64,000 nucleotides of DNA from assembly GCF_024138715.1 (NCBI RefSeq), contig NZ_CP092074.1, positions 4,030,001-4,094,000 of the forward strand. The letters run 5' to 3'. Source of the stretch: Emticicia sp. 21SJ11W-3. Lineage in GTDB: Bacteria; Bacteroidota; Bacteroidia; Cytophagales; Spirosomataceae. How positions within the stretch are numbered: the first letter of the stretch is position 1; the number at the start of each line of letters is the position of its first letter. Made by a program: the position numbers and the translations under genes. This document shows positions 15,670-25,916 of the stretch, one piece after another. A model generated the notes under the pieces. The model was not told the DNA's origin. It saw only the letters and a list, made by a program, of their open reading frames with translations, and searched no databases.

Positions 15670-16920
15670 TCAAGAGTTTTTCTCAAGCTTCACTGCAAAA
15701 AGCCCTTTTGAGCGCGTAAGTAAAGTACCCACTACAACCAGCGTCATTACTCCTCCAAAAATAACAGTAGGCACTGCCCCGATAAGTTTGGTCAATAGCC
15801 CCGACTCAAAAGCCCCGAGTTCATTAGAACAACTGACAAATATACCACTTACCGAATTAACACGCCCACGCATGTGGTCTGGAGGTAAAACCTGCAGAAT
15901 TGTCTGCCTTATAACCACACTAACGCTGTCAAAAGCACCTGTAAGAAATAACGCCCCTACCGATAACCAGAAACTGGTTGACACCGCAAATACCAATGTG
16001 GCAAGCCCGAAACCGGTTACAGCGATTAGCATATTGCGCCATGCTTTGCGCGTGGGCGGAAAATACGCCGTACCCAACATAGTAAGCACCGCACCTAAAC
16101 CGGGAGCGGCACGCATAATGCCCAAACCCTGTGCACCAACGTGCAGAATATCCTTGGCAAATACTGGTAGAATAGCCACAACACCCCCAAACAGCACCGA
16201 AAACATATCCAACATAATGGCGTAAAAGAGTATCCTGTTCCGGGTTACAAAACTGATGCCTTCTTTCAGGCTTTTGAAAACATCAGCCTGCTTCTCTATA
16301 TTCTGAATACCCTTTTTTGAGATGCGCGAAACAAAAATGAAAGCAGTCAGAAAAAGAAGAATTACCAGTACCAAAACATTAGTCAGCCCAAGCCAGCTAT
16401 ACAAAAACCCGGCAGAAGCCGGCCCCAGAATAGAGCCTGTCTGCCAGAACTGGCTGCTCCAAGAGGCCGAGTTTGAGTAGTGTTCGGCCGGAACCAGAAA
16501 CGGCTTCAATGAAGACCACGCCGGGCCATAAAACCCTCGGGCTACACCCAGAAAGAAAACCGTAAGATAAATAAAGTTTTTTTGCTGTGCCAGGCTGAAT
16601 CCGTGGTCGGTAGAAGGATGAGTTACCCATAGCAAAAGCAATGAGCACATCATAATAATGGTATAACAAACCTGAATGATGGTTCGCTTATCTTTGCGGT
16701 CGGCAAAGTAACCCCCAAACAAAGCCAGCGATATATACGGAATCGCCTCAAAAAGGCCAATCAACCCAAGCGAAAGGGGGTCGTGTGTTATTTCATACAG
16801 GTAATAACTTACAACCACCTCCTGCACCAGAATGGCAACTGTAAATATAAACTGAGCAGTAATAAAGTATCTGAACTCCGGGTACCGGAGGGCGGCATAA
16901 GGGTCCTTTGCTTGTTTCAT
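15670..16920 (-). CDS. MFS transporter, EntS-like (MFS_3)
   Basis: This 416-residue protein has about 11-12 membrane helices and a motif A variant GGYFADRKDKR after helix 2. The sequence DPYAALRYPEFRYF at the start and the late DHMRGRVNSVSGIF segment are typical of the MFS_3 branch that includes the enterobactin exporter EntS. A siderophore role is not supported here, since no siderophore genes are nearby. It converges with greA; the region upstream to the M1 peptidase gene is a short divergent intergenic space. Confidence 0.82.
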   Translation of the reverse strand: MKQAKDPYAALRYPEFRYFITAQFIFTVAILVQEVVVSYYLYEITHDPLSLGLIGLFEAIPYISLALFGGYFADRKDKRTIIQVCYTIIMMCSLLLLWVTHPSTDHGFSLAQQKNFIYLTVFFLGVARGFYGPAWSSLKPFLVPAEHYSNSASWSSQFWQTGSILGPASAGFLYSWLGLTNVLVLVILLFLTAFIFVSRISKKGIQNIEKQADVFKSLKEGISFVTRNRILFYAIMLDMFSVLFGGVVAILPVFAKDILHVGAQGLGIMRAAPGLGAVLTMLGTAYFPPTRKAWRNMLIAVTGFGLATLVFAVSTSFWLSVGALFLTGAFDSVSVVIRQTILQVLPPDHMRGRVNSVSGIFVSCSNELGAFESGLLTKLIGAVPTVIFGGVMTLVVVGTLLTRSKGLFAVKLEKNS

Positions 16921-17135
16921 GTTTATTTAAAATGAGGCATAACACCCATTGGTGTATCCGACCTTTTAAATTGCTGATTGTTTACGCTTATTTTATTACA
17001 ATTTTTAGCCCGAAACAGTTTTGATATCAGCCAATACTTTTTTGATTTTAAGCCGAAAGGAGCTCAATTGTTGATTTTATGAACTCGTTTTATTCAAAGT
17101 AAATATTTTAGACTAACTTTGGCTAATCGAAATTT

Positions 17136-18788
17136 ATGAATATGAAATTGTTAAAAACAACACTTCTCTCTATCAACTTACTATTATTTATTGCTGCCAA
17201 AGGGCAATTTCAGAAAAAAGAGTTCAGCCGTGAAGACACCCTCCGTGGAAGCATTACGCCTGAGCGCAGCTGGTGGGATTTAAAATACTATGAACTGCGA
17301 ATCAGGGTGAACCCCGCCGAAAAATACTTGTCGGGCAGTACTACTGTTATGTATGAAGTACTAAAACCGCACAAGGTAATACAGATTGACCTGCAACCTC
17401 CGCTAAAGGTTGATAAAGTAACACAAGACGGCAAAGAGCTAACTTTTAAGGTAGATGGCCATAATGCCTACATGATTAACCTGACCAAAAAGCAGGTAAA
17501 AGGCAAAAATGAATCTATTGTAGTACATTATTCTGGCAAACCTATTGTAGCAAAACGCCCACCTTGGGATGGCGGCGTGCAATGGGTAAAAGACGCTGAT
17601 GGCAACGATTACGTGGCTACGTCTTGCCAGGGTCTGGGTGCCAGTGCATGGTGGCCAAACAAAGACCACATGTATGACGAATGCGACAGCATGCTGATTG
17701 CCATAACCGTACCTGAAAAACTGAAAGATATCTCTAACGGCCGCCTGCGCAGGGTAGTTGACAATACCGATGGCACCAAAACGTTTGAGTGGTTTGTTAA
17801 AAACCCTATCAACAACTACGGTATCAACATGAATATCGGTAACTATACTCATTTTAATGATACATTTAAGGGTGAAAAGGGTGTACTGACCCTTGACTAT
17901 TACGTATTGCCCGAAAACCTTGAGAAAGCAAAGGAACATTTTAAACAGGTGCCCATGATGCTGAAGGCATTTGAGCACTGGTTTGGGCCTTACCCTTTCT
18001 ATGAAGACGGCTATAAACTGGTTGAAGTACCTTATCTGGGTATGGAGCACCAAAGCTCGGTTACGTATGGTAATAAATATAAAAACGGGTATCTGGGCAG
18101 AGACTTATCTGGCACAGGCTGGGGGTTAAAATGGGATTTTATTATAGTGCATGAGTCGGGCCATGAATGGTTTGCCAATAATATTACTTACAAAGACATT
18201 GCCGATATGTGGATTCATGAGAGTTTTACCAACTACTCAGAAAATCTGTTTACCGAATACTACTTTGGCAAAGAAGCCGGCGCGGCTTATGTGATTGGCT
18301 GCCGTAAAAACATCGAAAACAAATCGCCCATTATAGGCACTTATGGCGTAAATAATGGTGGCTCGGGTGATATGTACTACAAAGGCGGAAACATGCTGCA
18401 TACTTTGCGCCAGATAGTAAACGATGATGAAAAATGGAGACAGGTGTTGCGTGGATTAAACAAGACGTTCTATCACCAGACCGTAACTACCAAACAGATT
18501 GAAGATTTTGTAAGCCAAAGCAGCGGTAAAAACTTCAGTAAAGTTTTTGACCAATACCTGCGAGACATCCGGGTTCCGGTGCTTGAATATAAAATTGAAA
18601 ACGGCAGGTTATCTTACAGATGGGGGAATTGTATTGAAGGATTTGATATGCCCGTGAAAGTGTCTGTTGATAACGGGCCAATGGATTTTATTTATCCTGC
18701 CACCAGTTGGAAGACCTTAGATAAAAGCAATGTAAGCGACATTGCGCTGGACAATAACTTTTATGTTGCCATTAACAAGGTAAATTAA
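17136..18788 (+). CDS. M1-family metallopeptidase, secreted
   Basis: The 550-residue protein has a signal peptide (cleavage near AAKGQ, residue 24) and an aminopeptidase N-like beta domain. The catalytic domain has the zinc motif HESGH at 339-343 and the third ligand Glu 362 (WIHESF). The substrate motif, usually GAMEN, reads GMEHQ (302-306), as in a Bacteroidota subgroup, so specificity may differ from classical aminopeptidases. The C-terminal helical domain of large M1 enzymes is missing. A second ATG two codons on is equally possible as start. A TAACTTTG -7 element lies at 17114. The stop overlaps by 4 bp the convergent PorZ-like gene. Confidence 0.88.
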   Translation: MNMKLLKTTLLSINLLLFIAAKGQFQKKEFSREDTLRGSITPERSWWDLKYYELRIRVNPAEKYLSGSTTVMYEVLKPHKVIQIDLQPPLKVDKVTQDGKELTFKVDGHNAYMINLTKKQVKGKNESIVVHYSGKPIVAKRPPWDGGVQWVKDADGNDYVATSCQGLGASAWWPNKDHMYDECDSMLIAITVPEKLKDISNGRLRRVVDNTDGTKTFEWFVKNPINNYGINMNIGNYTHFNDTFKGEKGVLTLDYYVLPENLEKAKEHFKQVPMMLKAFEHWFGPYPFYEDGYKLVEVPYLGMEHQSSVTYGNKYKNGYLGRDLSGTGWGLKWDFIIVHESGHEWFANNITYKDIADMWIHESFTNYSENLFTEYYFGKEAGAAYVIGCRKNIENKSPIIGTYGVNNGGSGDMYYKGGNMLHTLRQIVNDDEKWRQVLRGLNKTFYHQTVTTKQIEDFVSQSSGKNFSKVFDQYLRDIRVPVLEYKIENGRLSYRWGNCIEGFDMPVKVSVDNGPMDFIYPATSWKTLDKSNVSDIALDNNFYVAINKVN

Positions 18789-20494
18789 CGCACCACGGCC
18801 AGTTTACCTACATAACTTTCAGAACCATCGGCAGCGATGCTGAAAACCATATATACACCGGATACAGTACGGCTGATTGACGAATCTGTCAGATTCCATG
18901 AGGCCGTACCTCCATTTGATTTCGTTTCGTAAATCAAACGACCAGCCGCATCAGTAATTTTCACCACGCTGTTTTCTTTAAGACCTGAAATGGTTAATAC
19001 GCCTTGAAAATCAGGCCGGATAGGATTAGGGTAGATGCTCACAGAACTAAAATTTTCTTCAGGTTCTGTGGCATCAGTCTGATACGAAAGCAAACCCTTT
19101 GTGGTTAAAACAAAAATCTCTCCCGTTTTGGTGTCGATACTTAAACCGGTTATTTCGTAGTCCGGTAAAGGGCTGTTTTCTTCAGTAAAATGCTGAATCA
19201 ACTCATCAACCGAGGGGTTAAATAAATTGAGCCCGTTATTAGTACCAATCCATTTTCTGTTGCCCCCATCCACTACTATTTTGTTTATGGTTTCCTGCAG
19301 TAAAATTCTTCTACCTGCACTATTAAAAGGAGTATAAGCATCTACCGGTCTTGAAAAAACATCTCTTGCTGTTATTACCGCTGCAACTCCGTCGTTCGTA
19401 CCAATCCAGACCACACCATCCCTGTCAATAGCAAGCGTATTAACTCTGCTACTGGGCAGGTTCCCCGCGTTTCTACCCACTGTATATAAGCGTGTTTGTT
19501 GGGTGGCATTATCTGCTACCCTTACACCGTTTGACACGATGTACCACCTAAACCCGTAAGCATCTGTTATATCTTCGGTATAAGCCGGTAACTGATTCAG
19601 GGGCAGTGTAGTCCAGGTTTGGTTTTCAAATACATTTCCTATCGTGGCAGCAGAGGCAAATATCTTTGCGCCTGAATAAAAAACGCCCGTGAGTTGCCCG
19701 GTAATACCGTTGGGCGAATAACGCCTGAAATCACCCTCCCAATTACTCACCAGCCCGTTTTCAGCGTCAGCAATCCAGAGCTTGCCCTCTGCGTCTGTTT
19801 CCATTTCAACAGGATTAACAAGCAGAGGGTCAGCAGGGTAGTCCTTTGGCACAAACAGCTGTTTATTTGTTACGGGTCTCCAGTTACCATAAAATTGCAG
19901 ATTCACATCGGCAGCATATCTGGCTCCCAGAATACCGTCAGAAGTAAGTACAAAAATGCTGTCGCGGGCAAACAATATTTGTTCCATGCCCAGTTCTTTT
20001 CCTCCGCTACCCAGGTTCTGGTAAGTTTCTTTTATTTCGGCCTTTCCGGCATCCAGAACCACCAGGCCAAAGTCAGTGGCCAGATACGCAAAGTCGCCCT
20101 TAAACTCAATTGCATTAATACGTTTGGCGGTCTGAATAGTACTGGTGTTTTTAATGAAGTTTACGTTTTCAATTTCAGCAGGTACGCCGTCGGCATCCAT
20201 TTTTATTAAGTCAAGGTTGCCGTTTTCATACGCCACCAATAGCTTTTTAAGGGTAGGGCTATATCTTATCTGTGTAGGATTTGCTTCTGCCAGACCATCT
20301 GCTTTAGATAATTTAGTGGCCTTCCTGTTAAGTTTATCGTAATAAAAGAAGCCATTACCCGAAAAAGCAAACACCTTCTTTTCTACCACCTCTACCCCTT
20401 TCAGATTCACATAGTTATTGTGTGTCCGCCAGCTTTTGGTCGGAATCTGCGCCCAGGTCTGAAAGGCCCATAAACAAAACAAAAATCTAAGCAT
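18785..20494 (-). CDS. porZ: PorZ-like type IX secretion protein
   Basis: The 569-residue protein starts with a short signal peptide (MLRFLFCLWAFQTWAQ). Two beta-propeller modules follow with repeated motifs of the regulator-propeller type (FSGNGFFYYDK, LATDFGLVVLD, DGVVWIGTNDGVAAV, NRKWIGTNNGLNLFNP). The last 85 residues form a type A sorting domain (VSIYPNPIRP to YVGKLAVV). PorZ sits at the cell surface and takes part in attaching type IX cargo to lipopolysaccharide. The order of modules and the opening SWRTHNNY fit PorZ better than a two-component sensor, as there is no kinase domain. It stands alone, away from the por core genes. Confidence 0.8.
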   Translation of the reverse strand: MLRFLFCLWAFQTWAQIPTKSWRTHNNYVNLKGVEVVEKKVFAFSGNGFFYYDKLNRKATKLSKADGLAEANPTQIRYSPTLKKLLVAYENGNLDLIKMDADGVPAEIENVNFIKNTSTIQTAKRINAIEFKGDFAYLATDFGLVVLDAGKAEIKETYQNLGSGGKELGMEQILFARDSIFVLTSDGILGARYAADVNLQFYGNWRPVTNKQLFVPKDYPADPLLVNPVEMETDAEGKLWIADAENGLVSNWEGDFRRYSPNGITGQLTGVFYSGAKIFASAATIGNVFENQTWTTLPLNQLPAYTEDITDAYGFRWYIVSNGVRVADNATQQTRLYTVGRNAGNLPSSRVNTLAIDRDGVVWIGTNDGVAAVITARDVFSRPVDAYTPFNSAGRRILLQETINKIVVDGGNRKWIGTNNGLNLFNPSVDELIQHFTEENSPLPDYEITGLSIDTKTGEIFVLTTKGLLSYQTDATEPEENFSSVSIYPNPIRPDFQGVLTISGLKENSVVKITDAAGRLIYETKSNGGTASWNLTDSSISRTVSGVYMVFSIAADGSESYVGKLAVVR

Positions 20495-20532
20495 ATTTAA
20501 CTTTGCAAGTGTTATTAAACATAACCGAAGGT

Positions 20533-20575
20533 ATAAAAAAATAATGACTACCTATAGCAATTTACAGGTAGTCAT
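20533..20575 (-). terminator. Terminator of the cytochrome c maturation gene
   Basis: On the minus strand, the perfect 10-bp stem ATGACTACCT/AGGTAGTCAT is followed by TATTTTTTTAT. It lies about 50 bp after the CcmF-like stop. Confidence 0.78.
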
Positions 20576-20625
20576 ACACAAATATTCAGTAGCCCTATTC
20601 CGTACTTTCAGGCCATAGGTTTAAT

Positions 20626-23172
20626 TCAAATTTCAGATGCCACATCGGCGCCCTTGAGCCTGAATCGCCTGATTGCCGAAAGAACAACCCCTGCAATAAC
20701 CAGCAGGAAGCCAAACCACAACAAGTTGATATGAGGTTTCTCCAGGGCTTTCAAGACAATAAACTCACGCTGCCCCCTGCTTACCGAAAAGCTAAACTGC
20801 CCGGTTGCCGGGTCAATTTTGGTTAGTTGCATGCGCAAACCCATTTCGGTATTTACTTCAGGCTTGCTCCATATCTCACGGTTTCGGATAGCAAAAACCG
20901 GGCGCATAGTTATAGCAACGTTTCTGTCAAGCACTTTTACAATGGCTCTGGCGGCGGCATCGCCCTGGCTCAGTTTCATGCCGTCTACCTCATTTACACC
21001 CTCTACATTTTCAAGAATGGCCACGTAGTCATTCACAAAAAAAGTATCGCCCACTGCTACGGTAAACTCCTCAGGTACGCTCCACTCTCTGTCTTCGTCT
21101 AAAGTTACAAAGCGTACGTGCGTGTAGATATCTTTGTTCCAGAATTTTTTAATATCCGGAGACGCAACATTACCCATTTTTTCATTAATCTGAAAACGAG
21201 GATACAGGTTAAAGGTTTTGCCGTCTTTGTTTTTATATTCTACCTGATAATACGTATTCTCGGCTTCATATTCAAGTGTGTCTCCACGATGATAGAAAGT
21301 CTTGTCGCCATCTACCACGTCGGCACGGGCAATCCCTTTAAAATTACTGCCCGGCACAGGTAAGATATACTTCTTCTCAATATAACCAGGCACTTTTCTT
21401 ACATCAACAAACTGGCCTTTATAGGTAAACGAGAAATCGCTAAACTCTGTAGGTCTATTCAGCCAAAGCAGAGCATTTTCTTTGTTTTCTTTATCGTTGC
21501 CCTGAAAAATCTCGGCACCTGAAAAGTTTAATGAAATAATTTTAGAATAGGCCGACGAAAACAGGATACCTATCAGCATCAGGGCAATACCTATGTGTGC
21601 TATGGCGCCACCGGCTACATTAAACTTGCCTTTCAGAATATCGGTAAGGATACTCATATTAGCTACCACACTAAAAAGTGCAGCCGTTAGCACAATGATA
21701 TACTGCCAGTTATTAACCTTGGCAAAGGTAATAATCAGTGCCGACAGCAGCAGCGTAATAATAAGCGGGTTAAGCAGCTTTGACAGGCTATCTTTTTTCA
21801 CACGTTTCCACCAGAAAAACTGCGCTATACCTGTAAGAATGGTTATTACCACAAAAAACCACATCTGGAAACGCGTGTAATGCTCTACCTGATTGGTTGG
21901 TAGCGCCATATTGAGCTTTACACCAAATGCCTCGCCGATTTTATTATAAACAGGGATAGAAGTTGTAACAATTACCTGAAACGCCGACAAGGCTATCATT
22001 AATACCCCCATGAAAATCCAGAATTCACGCGAGAACGTAGAAATCTCTTTTTCATCTTTCGGCAGGTGTTTCCAACGGATAGCCGATAAAACAACGGCCG
22101 CAATAATGAAAGTAAACAGATATAACAGTAATTGGCCAGATAAGCCCAGGTCAGTAAAAGAGTGTACGGATGCATTACCCAACACCCCGCTTCTGGCCAG
22201 AAACGTTGAATACAGTATCAAAACATATTGAGCTATAACCAGTATAATGGTGTATTTCAATGCAGAACTGTTGCGGCGGGCCAACATCATGGTATGAAAA
22301 CTAGCCACTAATATCAGCCAGGGAACATAAACCGCATTTTCTACGGGGTCCCAGTTCCAGTAACCTTCAAAGTTAAGGGTTTCGTAGGCCCATATACCCC
22401 CCATCATTATACCAGTGCCAAGTACAACCGTAGCCACGAGTGTCCAGGGTAATGCAGGCTTGGCCCACTCTGTAAATTGCTTGCGCCACAAGCCTGCCAT
22501 ACAAAAAGCAAAAGGTACAAGTGCCAGCGCAAACCCCAGGAAAGTAGTGGGTGGGTGTATAACCATCCAGTAGTTTTGAAGAAGCGGATTCAAACCGCTA
22601 CCGTCTTTCGGAACAAAATCCGGGTTGGTTTTCCAGATTGGAATATTAGGCATAGACTCTTTCAGTGTAAGAAAAGGAGAACTTCCTACCTTAAAATCAC
22701 CAAAAATAACTACCCCAAGAATCATTGATGCCAGAAAAGCCTCTACCAGAGTAAAGATAGTCATGGTCGGGGCCTCCAGTCCTTTGCTTTTTCTAAGGGT
22801 TGTGTTAATAAGCACTACCCCTACCAGTACATTCCAGAACATCCACAACAGGAAACTTCCCTCCTGATCTTGCCAGAAACAAGAAATGGCGTAGTCAACA
22901 GGTAGGCTCAGCGAGGCGTTGTCCCAGGCGTAATGGTATTCAAAATAATGGTTCAGAATAATACCCAGCAAAGTGGCGCAAACCGTTATTACTGCCACCG
23001 TATGCACATAAAATGCCCTGCGGGCAAATTTCAGCCAGTCGTCAATAACAGTTTTAGTACCCCGGGTAGTCTGGCGGCTTGCCTGCCAATATGCATATGT
23101 AGAAACTAAGGCAGCAACAAACGCGACAATAATGGACAAATGCCCTATACTTCCTAAATATGATCTTAACAT
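20626..23172 (-). CDS. ccmF: Cytochrome c maturation haem lyase, CcmF/CcsA family
   Basis: The 848-residue inner-membrane protein has about 14 helices. The haem-handling motif WWD is seen as GYWNWDPVENAVYVPWLI, flanked by conserved His residues (MVIHPPTTFLGFA and ASFHTMM). A large periplasmic domain near the C terminus (GTFSF...AVGDTFFVNDYVA region) is followed by a final helix. Such proteins ligate haem to apocytochromes in the periplasm, and the TsdA-like cytochrome at 40 kb would be a client. A four-helix membrane protein is encoded 66 bp upstream and may be co-transcribed. Other ccm genes are not in the window. Confidence 0.9.
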   Translation of the reverse strand: MLRSYLGSIGHLSIIVAFVAALVSTYAYWQASRQTTRGTKTVIDDWLKFARRAFYVHTVAVITVCATLLGIILNHYFEYHYAWDNASLSLPVDYAISCFWQDQEGSFLLWMFWNVLVGVVLINTTLRKSKGLEAPTMTIFTLVEAFLASMILGVVIFGDFKVGSSPFLTLKESMPNIPIWKTNPDFVPKDGSGLNPLLQNYWMVIHPPTTFLGFALALVPFAFCMAGLWRKQFTEWAKPALPWTLVATVVLGTGIMMGGIWAYETLNFEGYWNWDPVENAVYVPWLILVASFHTMMLARRNSSALKYTIILVIAQYVLILYSTFLARSGVLGNASVHSFTDLGLSGQLLLYLFTFIIAAVVLSAIRWKHLPKDEKEISTFSREFWIFMGVLMIALSAFQVIVTTSIPVYNKIGEAFGVKLNMALPTNQVEHYTRFQMWFFVVITILTGIAQFFWWKRVKKDSLSKLLNPLIITLLLSALIITFAKVNNWQYIIVLTAALFSVVANMSILTDILKGKFNVAGGAIAHIGIALMLIGILFSSAYSKIISLNFSGAEIFQGNDKENKENALLWLNRPTEFSDFSFTYKGQFVDVRKVPGYIEKKYILPVPGSNFKGIARADVVDGDKTFYHRGDTLEYEAENTYYQVEYKNKDGKTFNLYPRFQINEKMGNVASPDIKKFWNKDIYTHVRFVTLDEDREWSVPEEFTVAVGDTFFVNDYVAILENVEGVNEVDGMKLSQGDAAARAIVKVLDRNVAITMRPVFAIRNREIWSKPEVNTEMGLRMQLTKIDPATGQFSFSVSRGQREFIVLKALEKPHINLLWFGFLLVIAGVVLSAIRRFRLKGADVASEI

Positions 23173-23238
23173 AAAATTGATAAACTAAATTTGAAAATTG
23201 ATTTCCGGTAACCGCCGTAAACGGCATTATTACCTGAA

Positions 23239-23676
23239 TCAATCAAACCATGCAAACCACGGAATTCTGCTTAGAATCAATACCAGTGCCAATCCGAAGA
23301 AAATCATGGTTTGTTTGAATTTTTTACCGTTACCCACGGCACGTTTTACACGGGCATTGCCTACTGTTACCAGAATAACCGCAATCAGGTTAATGGTAGG
23401 GTGCTCTACCGCATACAGGCGCAGGGTTTTATCTTTCATGGCTGCTTTCATATCAGCAAAAGCCGACTGAGCTATGGGCGACGTAAACAACAAAAGAATA
23501 CCCAATAAAAACATGGTATGGGTTGCAATGAGAGCAAATTTATTTACTTTCAGGTGTTTTTCTTCAAATGCTTTCTCATTACTAACACCAGAAATACCAT
23601 TAATGGTGGCATAGGCCAGCAAAATGAGAGTCAGATAGGCAAGGTATGAGTGAATCGGTTGGATGATCTGATACAT
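23239..23676 (-). CDS. Four-helix membrane protein of unknown function
   Basis: The 145-residue protein has four predicted membrane helices with a His at the start of the first (IIQPIHSYLAYLTLILL), one in the second (ALIATHTMFLLGILLL) and one before the third (YAVEHPTINLIAV). This small family is common in Bacteroidota and sometimes labelled cytochrome b-like because of the membrane His residues; haem binding is not shown. It is directly upstream of ccmF on the same strand, which would fit a redox role. A TAATTTTG -7-like element is present at 23714-23721 on the minus strand. Confidence 0.65.
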   Translation of the reverse strand: MYQIIQPIHSYLAYLTLILLAYATINGISGVSNEKAFEEKHLKVNKFALIATHTMFLLGILLLFTSPIAQSAFADMKAAMKDKTLRLYAVEHPTINLIAVILVTVGNARVKRAVGNGKKFKQTMIFFGLALVLILSRIPWFAWFD

Positions 23677-23792
23677 ATAGTTTTTAATTAAGCCGTTTAA
23701 TAAATTTTTTTGTCAAAATTACGTCATAATCTTTTAATAACATAAATGTTCTGAAGCGAACTTTCGTCGAATAGTCTAATGTTACCATTTTA

Positions 23793-24527
23793 ATGAAATT
23801 TATCAAACCCATACTTTTCTTTCTTTTAGTTGTTTTTGTACTCTTTATGGCGGTTTTTCCGCAGGTATTACGCTGTTCGGTTGTGGCTTATGATGATTTC
23901 CAATCATTGCAGCCCCGGGTGTATGTTTCAGGCAGCTCTACATTAAAACAGTGCGACGCTCTCCTAAAGTATATAGGCATTGCAAAAAAAAGAGTAAATG
24001 ATTTCTGGGGTAACAGGCTGGGGCATGCAACCATTATCTTTTGTAATGACCCACAGCAGTATATGAAGTATTGCCGCACTGCCGAGGGTGCAGGCTGCAC
24101 GATAGGCACACCGGTGGGCTCATGGATTGTATTGAATAAAGACGGGCTGAATGCCGATGTTATTGCGCATGAGATGTCGCACGATGAACTGATGACTCGC
24201 CTGGGCTGGTGGAAAACCAGAACCACCATACCTACCTGGTTTGACGAAGGTGTGGCGCTAATGCTCGACAACCGGTTTGTAAACACCACCGACAGCGCCC
24301 TGCGCTACAAAGCTTATAGGGCAGAACTCGGTTTTTTGTCGCCGGTACCTCTTGCACTCAACAACCTCAGTACAGAAAAAGAGTTTTTTGGCCAAGGCGA
24401 ACTGCATACCAAACTGGCTTATCTGACAGCCGCCAGAGCGGTATCAGGCAAGATTGCTTACGGTGGCCGAATAGCCATCATGCACACCGTAGAAAAAGTA
24501 AAACAGCATAACCAATTTGAATTTTAG
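23793..24527 (+). CDS. Membrane-anchored gluzincin-like metallopeptidase
   Basis: The 244-residue protein has one N-terminal membrane segment (residues 4-24) and an outside domain. HEMSH at 126-130 is a zinc HExxH motif, and WFDEGVA with Glu 152 gives the likely third ligand in the WxxEG form of gluzincins of the peptidase-MA type. Cys 84, 94 and 102 may form disulfides. The catalytic domain is smaller than in known families, so it might be a chaperone-like or inactive relative, but the key residues are present. It stands alone between divergent ccmF-side genes and purD. Confidence 0.6.
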   Translation: MKFIKPILFFLLVVFVLFMAVFPQVLRCSVVAYDDFQSLQPRVYVSGSSTLKQCDALLKYIGIAKKRVNDFWGNRLGHATIIFCNDPQQYMKYCRTAEGAGCTIGTPVGSWIVLNKDGLNADVIAHEMSHDELMTRLGWWKTRTTIPTWFDEGVALMLDNRFVNTTDSALRYKAYRAELGFLSPVPLALNNLSTEKEFFGQGELHTKLAYLTAARAVSGKIAYGGRIAIMHTVEKVKQHNQFEF

Positions 24528-24617
24528 CGCTTCAAACCGTCAATTTTAATTTCCGTTTTTTTCTTTTCCGAAAAACTTCCGACCTTTGCCCCTTTGAAAC
24601 TTATAATTTTAGATTAA

Positions 24618-25916
24618 ATGAACATTTTGATTATTGGCTCTGGTGGTCGCGAGCATGCATTTGCCTGGAAGATTTCTCAATCTAAAAACTGTTCGCAACT
24701 ATTTGTTGCACCAGGTAATGCAGGTACGGCACAAGTGGCTACCAACTTACCTCTGGCAGTGAGCGATTTTACCGGTATTGCTGCAGCAGTAAAAGAGCAT
24801 AATATAGAAATGGTAATAGTTGGACCCGAAGAACCACTGGTTAAAGGCATTGTTGATTTCTTTAAGAAAGACAAAGCCCTTAAAAAAATAAAAATTGTTG
24901 GCCCCGATGCCACTGGCGCGCAGTTGGAAGGAAGTAAAGATTTCTCTAAAGCCTTTATGCAGAAATATGGCGTACCGGCGGCAGCTTCTAAAACTTTTAC
25001 TAAAGACACCCTAGCAGAAGGTTTAGCATACCTTGAAACACAATCGTTACCAATTGTATTAAAGGCCGACGGCCTGGCAGCAGGCAAAGGAGTAATTATT
25101 GCCGAGAGCATGAAAGAAGCCAAACAGGCTTTGCATGAAATGCTGGCCGAGGCAAAGTTTGGCGATGCCAGCAGCAAAGTACTGGTAGAACAGTTTCTGA
25201 GTGGCATTGAGCTGTCGGTATTTGTGCTTACTGATGGCAAAAACTACAAAATACTACCCGAAGCCAAAGACTATAAACGCATTGGCGAAGGCGACAAAGG
25301 CTTGAATACCGGTGGCATGGGCGCTGTTTCGCCGGTGCCGTTTGCTGATAAAGCCTTTTTGCAAAAAGTAGAAGAAAAGGTAGTAAAACCTACCTTGATT
25401 GGCTTGCAGGCTGAGGGAATCAAATATGTAGGGTTTATTTTCGTTGGATTGATGAATGTAAACGGCGAACCTTATGTAATAGAATATAACGCCCGCATGG
25501 GCGACCCTGAAACGGAGGTAGTTTTACCAAGAATAAAAACCGATATGGTAAAACTGATGAAAGCTACTGCTGACGGTAAACTGGATAAAATAAAACTGAC
25601 CATTAATCCGAAAGCGGCAATTGCTACCGTGGTTGTGGCCGGAGGATACCCGGAAGACTACCGCAAAGGTGATTTGATGCAGATACCGGAGGCCGAAAAA
25701 GACACCATTATTTTTCATGCAGGCACAAAACTGGCAGAGAACAACAGTGTTTTAACCAACGGTGGCCGGGTGATTGTTTCGGTTGGTATGGCACGTACTT
25801 TAAATTCTGCCCGCCAGAAATCGCAAAGATTAGCAAAAAACATTATATTTGACAGAAAATACTATAGAAAAGACATAGGCAAAGACCTTTTGGAGTATCT
25901 GAAAACAGATAATTAA
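24618..25916 (+). CDS. purD: Phosphoribosylamine-glycine ligase
   Basis: The 432-residue enzyme joins glycine to phosphoribosylamine using ATP, the second step of purine synthesis. It starts with MNILIIGSGGREHAFAWK, the phosphate-binding loop of the family. The ATP-grasp core includes LKADGLAAGKGV at about residues 152-163 and the metal-binding stretch EYNARMGDPETE near 294. The C-terminal domain (IATVVVAGGYPEDYRKGD) is complete. Length is normal. No other pur genes are adjacent; it seems to be a single-gene unit. Confidence 0.97.
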   Translation: MNILIIGSGGREHAFAWKISQSKNCSQLFVAPGNAGTAQVATNLPLAVSDFTGIAAAVKEHNIEMVIVGPEEPLVKGIVDFFKKDKALKKIKIVGPDATGAQLEGSKDFSKAFMQKYGVPAAASKTFTKDTLAEGLAYLETQSLPIVLKADGLAAGKGVIIAESMKEAKQALHEMLAEAKFGDASSKVLVEQFLSGIELSVFVLTDGKNYKILPEAKDYKRIGEGDKGLNTGGMGAVSPVPFADKAFLQKVEEKVVKPTLIGLQAEGIKYVGFIFVGLMNVNGEPYVIEYNARMGDPETEVVLPRIKTDMVKLMKATADGKLDKIKLTINPKAAIATVVVAGGYPEDYRKGDLMQIPEAEKDTIIFHAGTKLAENNSVLTNGGRVIVSVGMARTLNSARQKSQRLAKNIIFDRKYYRKDIGKDLLEYLKTDN

